A stretch of DNA of 64,000 nt from an uncultured Megasphaera sp. Its GTDB lineage: Bacteria > Bacillota > Negativicutes > Veillonellales > Megasphaeraceae. Position numbers and translations under genes: made by a program. Shown piece by piece: positions 46,141-53,795 of the stretch. Location: positions 1 to 64,000 of the forward strand of contig UQHB01000009.1 in assembly GCA_900540735.1 (NCBI GenBank), in the 5' to 3' direction. Every line of letters starts with the position of its first letter. The first letter of the stretch is position 1. The notes below the pieces were generated by a model. It ran no database searches. It saw nothing but the letters and a program-made list of their open reading frames with translations, and was not told the origin of the DNA.

Positions 46141-46368
46141 ATGACAAAATTACAGCGCATGCGCTTCATCGTTATTGTACAGTTTATTTTATTTGTCATC
46201 GTAGCCTTAGCCGGTGTCTTTATGGTCTATAAAGTTGGAGCTGGGTTCTTCCCGAAAGGCTTCCTCTTTACAGTCCATAAATACGGCGTAATTCTCTTAT
46301 GCTTGTCCTTGCCCACGCACATTTACGACAACCGCGCATGGATTCACAAGATTTTCTCTGGTAAATAA
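46141..46368 (+). CDS. Small membrane protein, two transmembrane helices
   Basis: A 75-aa protein: a short basic N-terminus, a first hydrophobic helix (FIVIVQFILFVIVALAGVFMV), then a second (YGVILLCLSLPTHIY) ending in a basic tail. It starts after AAAGAGGGAT. I do not recognise the family, although the His residues flanking the second helix recall small DUF4405-like proteins. Its stop codon lies within a perfect 30-bp inverted repeat that it shares with the convergent M13 peptidase gene. Confidence 0.6.
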   Translation: MTKLQRMRFIVIVQFILFVIVALAGVFMVYKVGAGFFPKGFLFTVHKYGVILLCLSLPTHIYDNRAWIHKIFSGK

Positions 46369-46432
46369 AACTGTGGTAATAAAAAAGGAACACCTTGACA
46401 AGAAGGTGTTCCTTTTTTATTACCACAGTTTT
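46367..46432. terminator. Perfect 30-bp inverted-repeat bidirectional terminator overlapping two gene ends
   Basis: Arms 46367-46396 and 46403-46432 are exactly complementary over 30 bases with a six-base loop. The left arm includes the stop of the small membrane protein, and the right arm includes the last codons and stop of the M13 peptidase. Confidence 0.9.
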
Positions 46433-48528
46433 GCTCGTTCGTCTGGGGCAATGTACATGCCATCACCAGGCTGTACGTCAAAGACTTCATAGAATGGATC
46501 TGTCGAGCTGAGGACAGCATTGACGCGGATATAGCTGAGCGAATGGACATCAGTCATGACGCGGCGTAAGTACGCTTCTGTTTCTTTTTCGCGCCATACG
46601 AGAGCGTAATTCGTGTACATCCGGCGCAATGCATCTGGGTCATCCCCAATAATGCGGCTCAGGCAGGCCATAGCACCGAGGTCGGCAATGTTTTCGGATA
46701 AGGTCTGTTTGCCGTCCGCAAATACTCCCGGACTAAGTTCATAGCGATTATACAGGGCAATGATTTTATCTAGTCGTTTATTGAAGGCTGCCCAATCGGC
46801 CGGGGTCCACCAATTCCGCAGTCTCCCCTTTTCATCGTATTGGGCACCATTGCTATCGAAGGAATGGGTTATTTCATGAGCAATGACCATGCCAATACCG
46901 CCGAGGTTTGTCGCTTTATCGGCCTTTGCATCGAAGAACGGAGCCTGCAAAATAGCTGCCGGGAAATTGATGTCATTCTTACTGGGGTCGTAAAAGGCAT
47001 TGACTGTTTGCGGCATCATACCATCCCATTCGCCTTTATCTACAGGTTTGCCAATTTTCTGGCGGTCATATTGCCACGACGCATCGTTGAGGGATAAGAC
47101 GTTATTAATGAGCGCACCGCCCTGTTCTGGCCGAAGGACGACGAAATCATCCATAAAGGGCTGCCATTTATCAGGATAGCCAATATGCATGCCCATCGTA
47201 TCGAGTTTTTTCAGAGCCATTTGTTTCGTACTGGGACTGAGCCAATCGTTCTTTGTAAGGTCTTCCTTGTATTGGGCCAAAATATCTTTTACATAGGACG
47301 TAACCAAGCCTTTCCGCTGGTCGTCGAAGTACTGGGATGCATAGAGTTTTCCGTACGGCAAGGCCATAAGGCGTTCGTTTAATTCTTCATTACGCCGTGC
47401 TGTCGATTTCTTAACTTTTGCACCGCTCATAGCACGGATAAATTCTTCATTTATATCAGCATATTTTTTATTAGCATAGGGCGCATACGAGCTGATAAGC
47501 TTAAAAATAGCATATTCTTTGAGCATTGGCAGACGGCCATCTGTATAGAGGTCATTGAAATACTGGACTAAGCTCAAATCCTGCACGTACCATGTATCGA
47601 TACCTTGGTCAGGACCGATACCGGCTGCATTGAGCATTTCTTTGGTATTGATGTGGCCGTATAAGAAGCGCACATCGTTGTAGTGGAGCTTGTGCGTCGC
47701 TTTGCTTGGATTATACAGGTCTTCAATGGACATAGCGTGGTCTGCTAAGTCTTTCTGGAAGGTAAAGACATCGTCAGCAGTCTTCGCTGCTTCTGCTGGG
47801 TTACGGCCATAGGCGACAAGAATATTTTTAATATAGTTTTTATAGAGTTTGAAATACGGTTCATTAGCTGGATTTTCTAAAAATTCTTTGCCCATCCCTG
47901 TAGACGGTTCATTTAAATAGACGACGTACGTGTCGTTATCTATCGGGTCTGGTGCTACTGAGAAACCGCCGAGCCAAAAGGCCGTGCCGTGGTCTTTCGC
48001 CATCTTCGCCATAATATCAGCATATTCTTGGAGCGTCTGGGCATGTTCAATGTCTTTAACCATTGCTTCGACGTTGCCCAGGCCTGCAGCTTCACGGCTT
48101 TTTTCATCCGTAATGGACGCGTACATGTCCGCAATTTGCGCTTGTGGGTCTGTGTCTTTGTATTGCTTGCGATGTTTAATGGAATTTTTCGTAATTTTCG
48201 TCAGTTGGTCTCGCACTGTATCCGTAATCATTTGGAACGAACCATAGGAGCTATCTTCTGGCGGGATGTTCGTCTTTTTAATCCAATCGTAATTGACATG
48301 CATGTAGAAATCGTCCACAGCTTTAGGCTGTGCCGTTACGCCTGTGCCATTAGGATGGATAGGAATCGCTTTCACAGCTGGAGCCGTTACATCTTGCACA
48401 GCATGAGTCGTCCCTTCTGCCGTCACTTCTTCTACAGGCTTCGAGTTCGTAGTACTATCTGCGGCATACGTAAGACCAGTCGTACATAAAGCCAAGAGCA
48501 CGGCAATGACTAAGGTATGATACTTCAT
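46420..48528 (-). CDS. Secreted M13 family metallopeptidase (neprilysin/PepO-like)
   Basis: A 702-aa zinc endopeptidase. MKYHTLVIAVLLALCTTGLTYA is a clear signal peptide, so the enzyme is exported to the envelope. The catalytic core has VIAHEITHSFDSNG (HExxH) and ENIADLGA with the third zinc ligand. The C-terminus contains the M13 block VNAVLSSTDPFYEVFDVQPGDGMY and ends KLW. The start at 48528 follows AAGGAGGAACTG; 16 upstream in-frame residues are not signal-peptide-like. It cleaves peptides outside the cytoplasm, feeding the nearby peptide transporter and dipeptidase. Confidence 0.93.
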   Translation of the reverse strand: MKYHTLVIAVLLALCTTGLTYAADSTTNSKPVEEVTAEGTTHAVQDVTAPAVKAIPIHPNGTGVTAQPKAVDDFYMHVNYDWIKKTNIPPEDSSYGSFQMITDTVRDQLTKITKNSIKHRKQYKDTDPQAQIADMYASITDEKSREAAGLGNVEAMVKDIEHAQTLQEYADIMAKMAKDHGTAFWLGGFSVAPDPIDNDTYVVYLNEPSTGMGKEFLENPANEPYFKLYKNYIKNILVAYGRNPAEAAKTADDVFTFQKDLADHAMSIEDLYNPSKATHKLHYNDVRFLYGHINTKEMLNAAGIGPDQGIDTWYVQDLSLVQYFNDLYTDGRLPMLKEYAIFKLISSYAPYANKKYADINEEFIRAMSGAKVKKSTARRNEELNERLMALPYGKLYASQYFDDQRKGLVTSYVKDILAQYKEDLTKNDWLSPSTKQMALKKLDTMGMHIGYPDKWQPFMDDFVVLRPEQGGALINNVLSLNDASWQYDRQKIGKPVDKGEWDGMMPQTVNAFYDPSKNDINFPAAILQAPFFDAKADKATNLGGIGMVIAHEITHSFDSNGAQYDEKGRLRNWWTPADWAAFNKRLDKIIALYNRYELSPGVFADGKQTLSENIADLGAMACLSRIIGDDPDALRRMYTNYALVWREKETEAYLRRVMTDVHSLSYIRVNAVLSSTDPFYEVFDVQPGDGMYIAPDERAKLW

Positions 48529-48555
48529 CAATACAGTTCCTCCTTTATAGTTGCG

Positions 48556-48579
48556 AAAAGGGATGCCATACGGCACCCC
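48556..48579 (-). terminator. Terminator of the aminoacyl-histidine dipeptidase gene
   Basis: Eight-base arms with one G-U pair (48560-48567 and 48572-48579), followed on the minus strand by four T residues. Confidence 0.5.
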
Positions 48580-48604
48580 CTCTCGTCGTCCTCACAGGGA
48601 CAAG

Positions 48605-50056
48605 TTATTTTAATTTCGGTAAGGTTTTTGCAATAATCCGGACTAAGAGTGCTACTGTGTCGAGTTCGACCGATTCGTCAGCACTGTGAATGTCGTGTGT
48701 CGTCGGGCCAACAGAGACGATATCGAGGTTCGGGTTATATGCATAGAAGTAGCCCGTTTCAAGGCCGCCGTGCATGGCTTCAATACGCGGTGCGTGGCCT
48801 GCTTCTTCGGCAAAGGATTCGGCAACGATAGGTACGAGTTTGCTGTGGTGATTTTTCGTCCAAGCCGGTTCCGGTTTGGCAATGTCAATCGTAAAGCCTG
48901 TGAGTTCTGCAAAGACCGGAAGGACTAACATGAGTTCCCGTAATTTTGCATCTGACGAAGAGCGCGGGAAATACTGGAACGTAACGGTGTTGCCTTCTGT
49001 ACGAATGGTACCGATATTAGCAGACAAATCCGGTAATTTCGGTAATTCTAGGTTCATCGCAAAGACACCGCAGTGCAAGATGGACAAGAGCTGCACAATC
49101 GCTTTCGTATCTGCGTCAGAGAAGGTTTCAGACGGAACGTCTGCTACTTCTACGACAAATTTCGCCGTCTTTTCAACTTCCCCATAAATGAGGGCAAAGT
49201 CTTTTTCTGCTTCTGCAATTACGTCTTTTACTTTCGCAACGTCACTATCAGCTAAGACGATGTGTGCCGTTGCGGATGACGGAATAGCATTAGCAGCAAC
49301 GCCGCCATCGATGTACGCCAATTTGTATTTCACGCCAGCATTGGCTAAGCGCAATAAGACGAACGCCAAGGCTTGAATGCCGTTGCTCTTACCAGCATTA
49401 ATCGTTTCGCCAGAGTGACCACCTACGAAATCTTTGGTCATGATTTTTAAGGATGCAGTGGCTGCAGCAGCCTGTTTTGTGACGGTCCGATGGAAGTGCG
49501 TGTGTACACTGCCAGCCGAGCTGACGCATAAGACATCGATATATTCCGAATCCATGTTGATGACGTACTGTACATCTTGGACGTGTTTCGGGTCTAAGTG
49601 AGTTGCACCGGTCATGCCTGTTTCTTCATCGACGGTGAAAATCAAACGGAGCGGACCGTGTTCAATGTCTTGCTGTAACAAGAAGAAGGTCATCGCTTCG
49701 GCAATACCGTCATCAGCACCGAGACTCGTACCATCTGCACGGAGGATGTTCCCTTCGCAGATGAGTTTGATTTCGCTCGTCAACGGGTCAAAATCTACAC
49801 CCGGTTTGGCAACGCAGACCATATCCATGTGGCCTTGCAAAGCAACGCGCGGTGCATTTTCATAGCCTTTCGTAGCCGGTACATCAGCAATGACATTATA
49901 TACTTCATCTTGAACGACTTCGGTGACACCTAATTCATGAAGCCGTTTGACAATATAATCACTAACTTTCTTTTCATGATGAGACGGGCGGGGGCATTTA
50001 GCGAGTCCAGCAAATTCCTTTACTACGCCATCAATAATTTCAGCATCTTTCAACAT
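48605..50056 (-). CDS. pepD: Aminoacyl-histidine dipeptidase (PepD, M20C)
   Basis: A 483-aa dinuclear zinc dipeptidase. ALQGHMDMVC supplies the first ligand, GTSLGADDGI the bridging Asp, FTVDEETGMTGA the catalytic Glu pair, and a late SVGPTTHDIHSADE the final His. The start at 50056 follows CTGAGGAGGACG; 26 earlier in-frame residues lack support. It hydrolyses dipeptides such as carnosine-type Xaa-His and others in the cytoplasm. It is divergent from the OPT peptide transporter. Confidence 0.9.
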   Translation of the reverse strand: MLKDAEIIDGVVKEFAGLAKCPRPSHHEKKVSDYIVKRLHELGVTEVVQDEVYNVIADVPATKGYENAPRVALQGHMDMVCVAKPGVDFDPLTSEIKLICEGNILRADGTSLGADDGIAEAMTFFLLQQDIEHGPLRLIFTVDEETGMTGATHLDPKHVQDVQYVINMDSEYIDVLCVSSAGSVHTHFHRTVTKQAAAATASLKIMTKDFVGGHSGETINAGKSNGIQALAFVLLRLANAGVKYKLAYIDGGVAANAIPSSATAHIVLADSDVAKVKDVIAEAEKDFALIYGEVEKTAKFVVEVADVPSETFSDADTKAIVQLLSILHCGVFAMNLELPKLPDLSANIGTIRTEGNTVTFQYFPRSSSDAKLRELMLVLPVFAELTGFTIDIAKPEPAWTKNHHSKLVPIVAESFAEEAGHAPRIEAMHGGLETGYFYAYNPNLDIVSVGPTTHDIHSADESVELDTVALLVRIIAKTLPKLK

Positions 50057-50183
50057 ACAATCGTCCTCCTCAGAGTTTTTGTAAATGACCATAAGAGTCA
50101 TTCCGTATATTATTATTATAGCACGTCTACACAAGGCGTATATTGCAACTTTTCTATAAGAGAATATTTTTCCTCGTTCATAG

Positions 50184-50212
50184 GTGACGTTTTCTAAAAA
50201 ATCATGTATACT
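50184..50212 (+). promoter_or_regulatory. Candidate promoter of the OPT transporter gene
   Basis: GTGACG (50184-50189), 17 bases, TATACT (50207-50212), about 70 bases upstream of the start. Confidence 0.5.
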
Positions 50213-50282
50213 ATTAAAAGGAGTAAATTGTCTTCATAATATACTCAAAAGTATAAAAAATTTTGGTTAGGAGGTATGTTTT

Positions 50283-52373
50283 ATGAAGTCATCATCTAAC
50301 ACGACCTTCAACTACCCAACGTTGCCGGAATTAACCGTTCGCGGCATGGTCTTAGGTGCGTTAATTACGATTATCTTTACAGCATCTAACGTCTACTTGG
50401 GGTTGAAAGTCGGGCTGACCTTCTCGTCCTCGATTCCAGCAGCCGTTATTTCTATGGCGATTCTGCGCATGTTTAAGAACTCCAATATTTTGGAAAATAA
50501 CATGGTCCAGACCCAAGCGTCTGCTGCCGGGACGTTGTCGGCAATTATCTTTATCTTACCAGGTCTCTTAATGCTCGGCTATTGGCAGGGCTTCCCCTTC
50601 TGGGAAACGCTGCTCCTCTGCGCGTGCGGCGGTTCCTTAGGCGTACTCTTTACGATTCCTCTCCGCCGGGCCATGGTCGTCCACAGTGACCTGCCCTATC
50701 CAGAAGGCCGGGCTGCTGCAGAAATCTTAAAAGTCGGTAGTGAAATCCGCAAAGAAGAAGCAGCACACCACGATGTAAGCAAAAAAGAAACAGGCATGAA
50801 AGACATCGTTGGCGGTACGGTACTGGCTGGCTTCTTCAGCCTTTGCTCTAATGGCTTCCACATTTTCTCGTCCGAAATGAGTTACTGGATTCATATGGGC
50901 AAATCGATTACACAGATTCCGATGGGCTTTTCGATGGCTCTCCTCGGTGCCGGTTACCTTATCGGCATTACGAGCGGTATTGCTATCTTAATCGGTACAC
51001 TCCTTGCCTGGGTCGTCTTTGTGCCGTACTTGACGAGCATCATGACACCGGCTGACGGCCAATCTGCTGCAGCGTTTGCCAGCGCAATTTGGGCACAAAA
51101 AGTCCGCTTCATCGGTGCTGGTTGTATCGGTATTGCTGCTGTATGGACGCTCATTCGCTTAGCGAAACCGGTTATTGACGGCATCAAAATGTCTATCCAA
51201 GCCATCCGCGCGAACGATACAGAAGAAAAGAAAGTTCTCCATCACACGGATATCGACATGTCGCCGAAATCGGTTGGCCTCGTCTTCTTGGCGATTCTCG
51301 TAGGCTTATTCATTACGTTCTACTCCTTCGTCAGTGCTGCAGGCTTACCTCTTTCTGTAACCCTTACGTACATCATAGTCGGTATCGTCGTCGCCATCCT
51401 CATGGGCTTCTTCGTCGCTGCAGCGTGCGGCTATATGGCAGGCCTTATTGGTACGTCCGCTAGCCCGATTTCCGGTATCGGTATTCTTGGTATCATCATT
51501 TCCTCCCTCGTCGTCCTCGCTGTAGGCTCATCCTTCGGTGTCTTTGAAACGGCAGAAGGTACGAAATTTGCCACCGCTCTGGCTATCTTCATTACGAGCG
51601 TTATCGTCAGCATCGCTGCGATTTCGAACGATAACTTACAGGACTTAAAGACTGGCTATATCGTCGGTGCTACGCCGTGGAAACAGCAGATTGCCCTCGT
51701 CCTCGGCTCTATCATCGGTGCTTTTGCCATTGCTCCGGTCTTAAACTTACTTTATCAGGCATATGGCTTTACTGGGGCTATGCCGCGTGTCGGCATGGAT
51801 GCAAGCCAAGCCTTAGCTGCACCGCAAGCAACCTTGATGACCACCATTGCCCAAGGGATTTTCAGTGCCAGCCTCGACTGGAACTATATCCTCTTTGGTG
51901 TTGTTGTCGGTGTCGTTGCCATCATTATCGACCTGATTTTAACGAAAAATACGAAAGCCTTGGCACTGCCGCCACTGGCTATTGGCATGGGTATTTACTT
52001 ACCGCCAACCCTCGAAATTCCTCTCGTTATTGGCTCCATTATGGGCTACTTCGTCCATAAATACTTACGTAATCGTGCCGCACAGCGTAGCCCTGGCCAC
52101 GAAGAAGAAGACGTAGAAGCATGCAATCATCGCGGTGTTCTCTTCGCATCGGGTCTCATCGTTGGCGAAAGCATGATGGGCGTTATCATGGCCCTACTCA
52201 TCGTCGTATCGGTTACGTCCGGCGGCAGTGAAGCTCCCCTTGCCTTAGTGGGTAAAGACTTCACGAGCACAGCCGACCTATTAGGTCTCCTCTGCTTCAT
52301 TGCGACGATCATCATCTTCGTTCGCCACGTATTTGCGACGAAATTCTCTCCTAAAAAAGAAGAAAAAGCATAG
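50283..52373 (+). CDS. OPT family oligopeptide transporter
   Basis: A 696-aa membrane protein with about 16 hydrophobic segments. PTLPELTVRGMVLGALIT is the usual bacterial OPT start, NVYLGLKVGLTFSSSIPAAVI follows, and the family block DLPYPEGRAAAEILKVG is intact. The NDNLQDLKTGYIVGATPWKQQ loop is also characteristic. It imports oligopeptides (or metal-chelator conjugates) with protons. The start follows TTAGGAGGTATG. Confidence 0.92.
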   Translation: MKSSSNTTFNYPTLPELTVRGMVLGALITIIFTASNVYLGLKVGLTFSSSIPAAVISMAILRMFKNSNILENNMVQTQASAAGTLSAIIFILPGLLMLGYWQGFPFWETLLLCACGGSLGVLFTIPLRRAMVVHSDLPYPEGRAAAEILKVGSEIRKEEAAHHDVSKKETGMKDIVGGTVLAGFFSLCSNGFHIFSSEMSYWIHMGKSITQIPMGFSMALLGAGYLIGITSGIAILIGTLLAWVVFVPYLTSIMTPADGQSAAAFASAIWAQKVRFIGAGCIGIAAVWTLIRLAKPVIDGIKMSIQAIRANDTEEKKVLHHTDIDMSPKSVGLVFLAILVGLFITFYSFVSAAGLPLSVTLTYIIVGIVVAILMGFFVAAACGYMAGLIGTSASPISGIGILGIIISSLVVLAVGSSFGVFETAEGTKFATALAIFITSVIVSIAAISNDNLQDLKTGYIVGATPWKQQIALVLGSIIGAFAIAPVLNLLYQAYGFTGAMPRVGMDASQALAAPQATLMTTIAQGIFSASLDWNYILFGVVVGVVAIIIDLILTKNTKALALPPLAIGMGIYLPPTLEIPLVIGSIMGYFVHKYLRNRAAQRSPGHEEEDVEACNHRGVLFASGLIVGESMMGVIMALLIVVSVTSGGSEAPLALVGKDFTSTADLLGLLCFIATIIIFVRHVFATKFSPKKEEKA

Positions 52374-52416
52374 AAAACTGAGACGAAAATAAGAATTTCC
52401 TGAAAATTTGCTTAAG

Positions 52417-52464
52417 AAAAAGGGACTTACGCGACCACATCTGGTCAAAGTAAGTCCCTTTTTT
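52417..52464. terminator. Terminator of the OPT gene
   Basis: Perfect 14-base arms (52417-52430 and about 52450-52463) around an inner gaccaca/tggtc element, followed by T residues. Confidence 0.85.
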
Positions 52465-52537
52465 GCATAAAAATTTTCTTTTTCCCTTCGAAAATTTACA
52501 TGAAATTTACGATTCGTACTGTCTAGGTGGACAATAT

Positions 52538-53131
52538 TTACACCTTTCGTTGATACCATGCTTTCAGAATCGTTGCCCCTACATGATAGTACCAGTTACT
52601 TTTCTGGGCTAAATCCGTACTCTTTTTCGTGCAGCCAACGAGGACAGCACTCACCATACCAAAGAGAAACCCACCGACTACGTCCGTCACATAATGGACT
52701 CCGCAGAGCACGCGCGATGCGCCGATGAGGATGGCAAAGGGCAAGAAGAAAAGGCCTGCCGGATTGCCACAGCGCAGCAGCGTAATGGCCACGGCCATGG
52801 CGTTCATGGAGTGATTACTCGGAAAGGATGCGTTGTTGCGATGCGCAATCAAGGGGTCAATATCAGCGTGCGCTGCAAAGGGGCGTTTGCGATGCCAGCA
52901 CCATCCAGTGAGCAAAGAAAGAAGAGAGCCAACGATGACGGAAAACAGACAATACCACAAGGTCTGGCGACGCTTTAGTTTGTCTTGCAGTCGCCCCGGT
53001 CGGCACCATTCGATAATACCATAGAGGATGTACAGCCAGTACCCGCACTTCGCCAGCCACTGCACAATACGTAGAAACAAACGATGTCGGCGTAAAATAA
53101 ATTGGGCAATGCAGATAATATATCGTTCCAT
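52538..53131 (-). CDS. PAP2 family membrane phosphatase
   Basis: A 197-aa integral membrane protein with the three-part PAP2 signature: KxxxxxxRP-like WHRKRPFAAHAD, PSNH in NASFPSNHSM, and SRVLCGVHYVTDVVGG. It probably dephosphorylates undecaprenyl pyrophosphate or phosphatidylglycerol phosphate-type lipids. ATG at 53131 with AAGGAGC 6 bases upstream is preferred to the GTG at 53137. Confidence 0.88.
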   Translation of the reverse strand: MERYIICIAQFILRRHRLFLRIVQWLAKCGYWLYILYGIIEWCRPGRLQDKLKRRQTLWYCLFSVIVGSLLSLLTGWCWHRKRPFAAHADIDPLIAHRNNASFPSNHSMNAMAVAITLLRCGNPAGLFFLPFAILIGASRVLCGVHYVTDVVGGFLFGMVSAVLVGCTKKSTDLAQKSNWYYHVGATILKAWYQRKV

Positions 53132-53231
53132 ACGCACGCTCCTTTCGTCGATCAGTATATGAGTATCATACCATATATTGGGGAATCTTACGATATGCCA
53201 GGCCTGCAGGTAGAAATCACATCAATTAGTC

Positions 53232-53260
53232 TTGTGTAAATGATAGTAATACCGTATAAT
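53232..53260 (+). promoter_or_regulatory. Promoter of the antitoxin RNA
   Basis: TTGTGT (53232-53237), 17 bases, TATAAT (53255-53260), directly in front of the candidate antisense RNA. Confidence 0.65.
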
Positions 53261-53266
53261 ACAAAA

Positions 53267-53365
53267 AGAGACAGCTGGTGGTAGGACATCGGCTCTCCTC
53301 GTTACTAATAGTGTTTGAAGAAGGCCGTTGTACCGCACCACCGTGTGGACACGGTCATTTTTCAT
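53267..53365 (+). ncRNA. Candidate antisense RNA antitoxin of a type I toxin-antitoxin pair
   Basis: A transcript of about 100 bases is predicted from its promoter to the terminator ACCGTG-TGGA-CACGGT plus T run at 53340-53362. It points towards the 25-aa toxin gene and its 3' end lies about 20 bases from the toxin stop, so the toxin mRNA reading through would overlap it fully. Its first 13 bases (53268-53280) are identical to a stretch of the toxin mRNA leader (complement of 53496-53508). This geometry matches Bacillus txpA/RatA-like pairs. No expression data are available. Confidence 0.55.
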
Positions 53366-53382
53366 TTATTACACTAAAAAAG

Positions 53383-53460
53383 TTAGTGAAACAACGAAAT
53401 GATAGCAACAATAAGCGTTGCGAAAGCTATCAATAAAGATAATTTTTCGTATCGCGTCAT
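53383..53460 (-). CDS. Putative holin-like type I toxin, 25 aa
   Basis: The peptide is MTRYEKLSLLIAFATLIVAI followed by ISLFH: a short charged start and one hydrophobic helix, close in pattern to Hol_Tox-type toxins such as MTTYQ-LMLMLAFGTLI. Such peptides insert in the membrane and depolarise it. ATG at 53460 has an ideal GGGAGGTGAT ribosome site. That site lies in the 16-bp palindrome cctcccttaagggagg (53467-53482), so it may be hidden in a hairpin, a usual feature of toxin mRNAs. The promoter at 53534-53562 is good. A long open frame upstream in phase is accidental. Confidence 0.7.
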   Translation of the reverse strand: MTRYEKLSLLIAFATLIVAIISLFH

Positions 53461-53466
53461 GCTATC

Positions 53467-53482
53467 ACCTCCCTTAAGGGAG
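53467..53482. promoter_or_regulatory. 16-bp palindrome covering the toxin ribosome-binding site
   Basis: cctcccttaagggagg is a perfect inverted repeat with no spacer, and its right half in the minus-strand mRNA is the toxin Shine-Dalgarno sequence. It could form an RNA hairpin that blocks translation. Confidence 0.75.
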
Positions 53483-53533
53483 GAAAGACCGAATACACCA
53501 GCTGTCTCAGGCAAGAGTTTTTGCCATGCTAAT

Positions 53534-53562
53534 AGTATACGAAACTTTATAACAAAATTCAA
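53534..53562 (-). promoter_or_regulatory. Promoter of the toxin gene
   Basis: Minus-strand TTGAAT (complement of 53557-53562), 17 bases, TATACT (complement of 53534-53539). The predicted leader is about 67 bases. Confidence 0.65.
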
Positions 53563-53599
53563 ACATTTCTTCTTATTTCTCTTTCTAAAGGAATATGCC

Positions 53600-53740
53600 A
53601 TGCTTGAAATACTAGTGCTCTGTAGTTTTGCTGTCCTCATTATTGTCTGTTTATCTTTACACGTTCCTTTATTCCTTGCCTTGGGCTTTGTACTTGTACA
53701 CCGTCCCTTTGTGGAACTATATTCTTTCATTACGTCATAA
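53600..53740 (+). CDS. Possible 46-aa hydrophobic peptide (or TRAP-permease N-terminal remnant)
   Basis: An ATG at 53600 with AAAGGA upstream opens a frame of 46 codons, mostly hydrophobic (MLEILVLCSFAVLIIVCLSL then HVPLFLALGFVLV). The pattern resembles the first helix and hairpin of DctM-type TRAP transporter large subunits, so it may be a relic of such a gene, or a small membrane peptide. The stop lies just before the aspartase-paralogue terminator. No promoter stands out. Low confidence. Confidence 0.3.
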   Translation: MLEILVLCSFAVLIIVCLSLHVPLFLALGFVLVHRPFVELYSFITS

Positions 53741-53745
53741 AGATT

Positions 53746-53795
53746 AAAAAATACCCAGCATACGTGGAAATATCCCGTGTATGCTGGGTATTTTT
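53746..53795 (-). terminator. Terminator of the hyp-nif-like-hydF-aspartase array
   Basis: Perfect arms of about 17 bases (53746-53762 and 53779-53795) with A/T-rich ends, immediately past the stop of the last gene. It is the first clear terminator after hypF, about 10 kb upstream, supporting one long transcript. Confidence 0.85.

Noticed and set aside
53383..53740. Long overlapping open frames on both strands read as 113-115 aa proteins
   Set aside because: They run through the toxin promoter and leader; only the last 25 codons (minus) and possibly the last 46 codons (plus) have start signals and protein-like composition.
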